From contig JAHIZR010000404.1 in NCBI GenBank assembly GCA_018814465.1, forward strand, positions 1 to 5,894: 5,894 nt of DNA. Direction: 5' to 3'. The stretch's first letter is position 1; every line of letters begins with the position of its first letter. This stretch comes from a bacterium. Its GTDB lineage: Bacteria > Electryoneota > RPQS01. The notes beneath the pieces are model-generated. The model had not been told where the DNA came from. It worked only from the letters and a program-made list of their open reading frames with translations, and ran no database searches. Shown in pieces: positions 3,213 through 5,894 of the stretch. The position numbers and the translations under genes are program-made.

Positions 3213-5894
3213 CTAATGCGCGTCCAGCCAATTTGAGCCGTTTCCGACCTCAACGGTGATGGGAATCGAGAGCAGAAGCGCGTTCTTCATCTCTTCCTGA
3301 ATCATTTCGGAGAGCGTCTCGATTTCATCGGCTGGAGACTCGAAAACCAACTCATCATGAACCTGAAGCAGCATGCGGGCGGAAAAATTTTCCCCTTTTA
3401 GCCGCTTTGCGATGGCAATCATCGCGAGCTTGATCATGTCCGCGGCGCTCCCCTGAACCGGTGTATTGATCGCTGTTCGTTCCGCGAATTCTCTGAGTTG
3501 ACGATTCTGATTTTGAATGTCCGGAATGGTCCTCCGGCGCCCGCGCATTGTCTCTACGTACCCGTTTTCACGGCACTTCTCGATGGTTGAGCGCATGAAC
3601 TCGGCGACGCCCGGATAGAGTTTGAAGTAGTTTTTACGGAATTCGTTTGCAGCATGCCGGGGAATGCCGAGTTCCTGCGCGAGTCCGAAATCCGTCTGTC
3701 CGTAGATAATGCCGAAGTTCACGGTCTTGGCCGCGCGCCGCATGTCCGCGTCGACATTTTCAACACTCGTATTGAACATGCGAGCCGCAGTCTCGCGATG
3801 AATATCGGCGTCGCGGCGGAACGCATCAAGCAGATTCTCGTCTTCCGAAAGATGCGCCATGATCCGAAGCTCGATTTGGCTGTAGTCCGCACTCACGAGC
3901 TTCCAACTTGGCTCGCCGGGAATGAATGCCTCTCTTATTTTTCTGCCGATCTCGGTTCGGATCGGAATATTCTGAAGATTGGGATTGTTGGAAGAAAGCC
4001 GTCCGGTTGCCGCGATGGTCTGTGAGAACGTTGTATGCAGCCGGCCGGTATGCGGATGCACGAGGGCGGGCAGCGCATCGACATAAGTGCTCTTTAGTTT
4101 GGACAGCGTGCGGTAGTCGAGCAGCTTCAGCGGCAGCTCATGCAGTTCGGCCAGCGAGGTTAGCGTGTCCACATCGGTCGAGGGTCCGGTCTTGGTTTTC
4201 TTGCGGACCGGCAGATGCAGTTTATCGAACAGAATCGCCGCGAGTTGTTTGGGAGAATTCAGATTGAATTCCTCCCCGGCGGCGGCGTAACACTCCTTGA
4301 TCAACCGTTCCAGGTCGCGATCCAGCTCGGCGCTCATCTCACGCAGAAAGCCGACATCAAGCTTGATTCCGCAGAACTCCATTTGCCGTAAAACCGGCAG
4401 CAGGGGAATCTCGATTTCGTTCAGAATCTTCTGTTGCGTATCCAGCAATCCTGACAGTTTGTTGGTCAGCCGCAGCGCGTAATCGGCATCCTCGCAGGCA
4501 TATTCGGTGATGCGATCCAGTTCGACATCGAGCATGGAAAGCTGACCCTTTCCCTTGCCGATCAGATCCGATGTGGGAATCTTGGGGAGGCTCAGATACT
4601 CGTTCGAGAGCGCGTCGATACCCAGCGTGCGGCTGCCGGGATTAATCAGATAAGCCGCCAACATCGTGTCAAAGACGACTCCTCGAACTTCGATTCCATA
4701 GGTTGCGATCACCTGCATATCATATTTGATATTCTGACCGGTTTTGGGTATGCTCACATCCTCAAGCAGCGGCTGCACAATGGATAAGAACAGCGCAGTT
4801 TTATCATCGACCGGCTCGCCGAAGCGCGTGCAGCCATCTGTGAGACTCCGCTCACCTTCGAAGTGTTCCATCGAGACATAATAAGCCGTTCCCTCCTCAA
4901 CCGCGAGACTTGATCCGACGAGTTCAGCCTGCATCGGATCGATTGAGGTGGTCTCCAGATCCCAGGACAGCAGCGGCTTTTGTTTCATCCACTGTTTCAC
5001 CAGCTTGCGAAGTTCGGCCTCACCGGTGAGGGCGATGTAGTTGCGTTTTTCCGAGGATGAGTTGGCAGTCGAAGCGTTATTTGAAGTACCGCTCAGGCGA
5101 TTCAGGATGCGATCAAGTTCAAGCTCACTCAGAATTCTGGCGAGTTCGGAATTGAAAATCGGCTTGTAGGCAAAATCTTCCGCATTGAACGTGGCCGGTG
5201 CATCGAGCGGGATGGTGACGAGCTCGCGCGAGAGCCGAGCCGTTTCCGCATGTTCGAGCAGGTTGTCCCGCAGTTTCGATTTCTTCATCGTCTCGGCGGC
5301 GGAGAGGACAGCCTCCAAGCCTCCATATTCCTGCACGAGCTTGACGGCGGTTTTCGGGCCGATGCCGGAGACTCCGGGCACATTGTCAGAGGTGTCTCCC
5401 ATCAGCGCGAGCACGTCAATCACTTGTTCGGGAGGCACACCGAACTTCTCCTCGACCTCTTGCGGACCGAGGATCAGAATATTGTCTGCTTTCGGATTGT
5501 AGAGTTTTATTTTGTCGGTGACGAGCTGCTGAAAATCTTTATCGCCGGTGACCATGAAGACTTTGAAGTCCTCTTTGGCGGCTTGATGCGCGAGGGTTCC
5601 GATCAGATCATCCGCTTCCCAGCCCGCTTCGGCAAGCAGCGGCAATCCGGTCGCGCGCAGCACTTGATCGAGCCGTCCCAGTTGTCCGACCAAGTCATCG
5701 GGCATCTTCTCGCGCGTCGCTTTGTACTTCGGATAGCGTTTATGCCGGAAGGTGGGTTCCTTGGTATCGAAAACAATGGCAAGATGTGTGGGCTGTTCGC
5801 GTTCGATCAGCGAAATCAGCATATTCATGAAGCCGTAGATCGCCGAGGTAATCTCGCCGCGGCTGTTGACCAGCGGATTCTTGATGAACGCGAA
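3213..5894 (-). CDS. polA: DNA polymerase I (N-terminus outside window)
   Basis: DNA polymerase I fills gaps, removes RNA primers by nick translation and acts in excision repair. The frame is open to the window edge: 22 codons precede the first in-window ATG (5828) and match the family (KNPLVNSRGEITSAIYGF), so the true start lies outside and roughly 20 residues, including the first metal-binding Asp, are missing. Numbering from 5828: the 5' nuclease domain has EADD 71-74, TGDKD 94-98, GDTSDN 144-149 and a helix-hairpin-helix near 151-165. The 3'-5' exonuclease is intact, with D290 and E292, NIKYD 366-370, and Y443 and D447. The polymerase has motif A DYSQIELR (D648, E653), the O helix with R697, K701, F705 and Y709, and motif C QVHDE (D825, E826). 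F705 matches the Phe of E. coli Pol I. Length fits the family. Regulation cannot be seen, as the promoter is outside. Confidence 0.98.
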   Translation of the reverse strand, partial: FAFIKNPLVNSRGEITSAIYGFMNMLISLIEREQPTHLAIVFDTKEPTFRHKRYPKYKATREKMPDDLVGQLGRLDQVLRATGLPLLAEAGWEADDLIGTLAHQAAKEDFKVFMVTGDKDFQQLVTDKIKLYNPKADNILILGPQEVEEKFGVPPEQVIDVLALMGDTSDNVPGVSGIGPKTAVKLVQEYGGLEAVLSAAETMKKSKLRDNLLEHAETARLSRELVTIPLDAPATFNAEDFAYKPIFNSELARILSELELDRILNRLSGTSNNASTANSSSEKRNYIALTGEAELRKLVKQWMKQKPLLSWDLETTSIDPMQAELVGSSLAVEEGTAYYVSMEHFEGERSLTDGCTRFGEPVDDKTALFLSIVQPLLEDVSIPKTGQNIKYDMQVIATYGIEVRGVVFDTMLAAYLINPGSRTLGIDALSNEYLSLPKIPTSDLIGKGKGQLSMLDVELDRITEYACEDADYALRLTNKLSGLLDTQQKILNEIEIPLLPVLRQMEFCGIKLDVGFLREMSAELDRDLERLIKECYAAAGEEFNLNSPKQLAAILFDKLHLPVRKKTKTGPSTDVDTLTSLAELHELPLKLLDYRTLSKLKSTYVDALPALVHPHTGRLHTTFSQTIAATGRLSSNNPNLQNIPIRTEIGRKIREAFIPGEPSWKLVSADYSQIELRIMAHLSEDENLLDAFRRDADIHRETAARMFNTSVENVDADMRRAAKTVNFGIIYGQTDFGLAQELGIPRHAANEFRKNYFKLYPGVAEFMRSTIEKCRENGYVETMRGRRRTIPDIQNQNRQLREFAERTAINTPVQGSAADMIKLAMIAIAKRLKGENFSARMLLQVHDELVFESPADEIETLSEMIQEEMKNALLLSIPITVEVGNGSNWLDAH

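Noticed and set aside
5826..5828. ATG at 5828 as the polA start
   Set aside because: The frame continues upstream to the window edge with residues typical of the Pol I 5' nuclease domain, so this Met is internal.

Overview
The window comes from a bacterial chromosome with moderate GC content (about half G+C by eye). It shows no transposase, integrase, phage gene or tRNA. All five genes I can support lie on the minus strand, so the natural reading direction is from 5894 down to 1. The DNA polymerase I resembles those of the FCB group and related uncultured candidate phyla. A very lysine-rich histone H1-like protein and several conserved-looking orphans also fit a poorly sampled lineage. I cannot place the organism more precisely from sequence alone.

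Layout in transcription order: (1) 5894-3213, polA, missing only about the first 20 residues beyond the window edge, with every visible catalytic motif of the 5' nuclease, 3'-5' proofreading and polymerase domains intact. (2) 3212-3132, a short gap with a good sigma70-like promoter. (3) 3131-2673, a small membrane protein with a two-helix hairpin followed by a cytoplasmic PH-like domain. (4) 2676-2308, a 122-residue protein of unknown function that overlaps the previous gene by ATGA and is therefore probably translationally coupled to it. (5) 2307-1613, about 695 bases without a convincing gene but rich in nested inverted repeats, with a possible minus-strand promoter in front of them. It may be an unrecognised structured RNA or a long leader. 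(6) 1612-1286, a 108-residue histone H1-like DNA-binding protein that is about 56% lysine and built from KKKAT-type pentads in a higher-order repeat. (7) 1254-1221, a hairpin that looks like an intrinsic terminator. (8) 1193-1, the first 397 codons of a gene that runs off the window, with an unrecognised N-terminal region and a GNAT-acetyltransferase-like C-terminal region.

Functionally, the window combines DNA replication and repair (PolA), nucleoid packaging (the H1-like protein) and three proteins of unknown role. The two genes after polA form a small coupled operon. The H1-like gene and the GNAT-like gene are separated by a terminator but lie close enough that partial read-through is plausible. 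The most interesting parts are the structured intergenic stretch, the coupled membrane-PH and orphan pair, and the repeat architecture of the H1-like protein.
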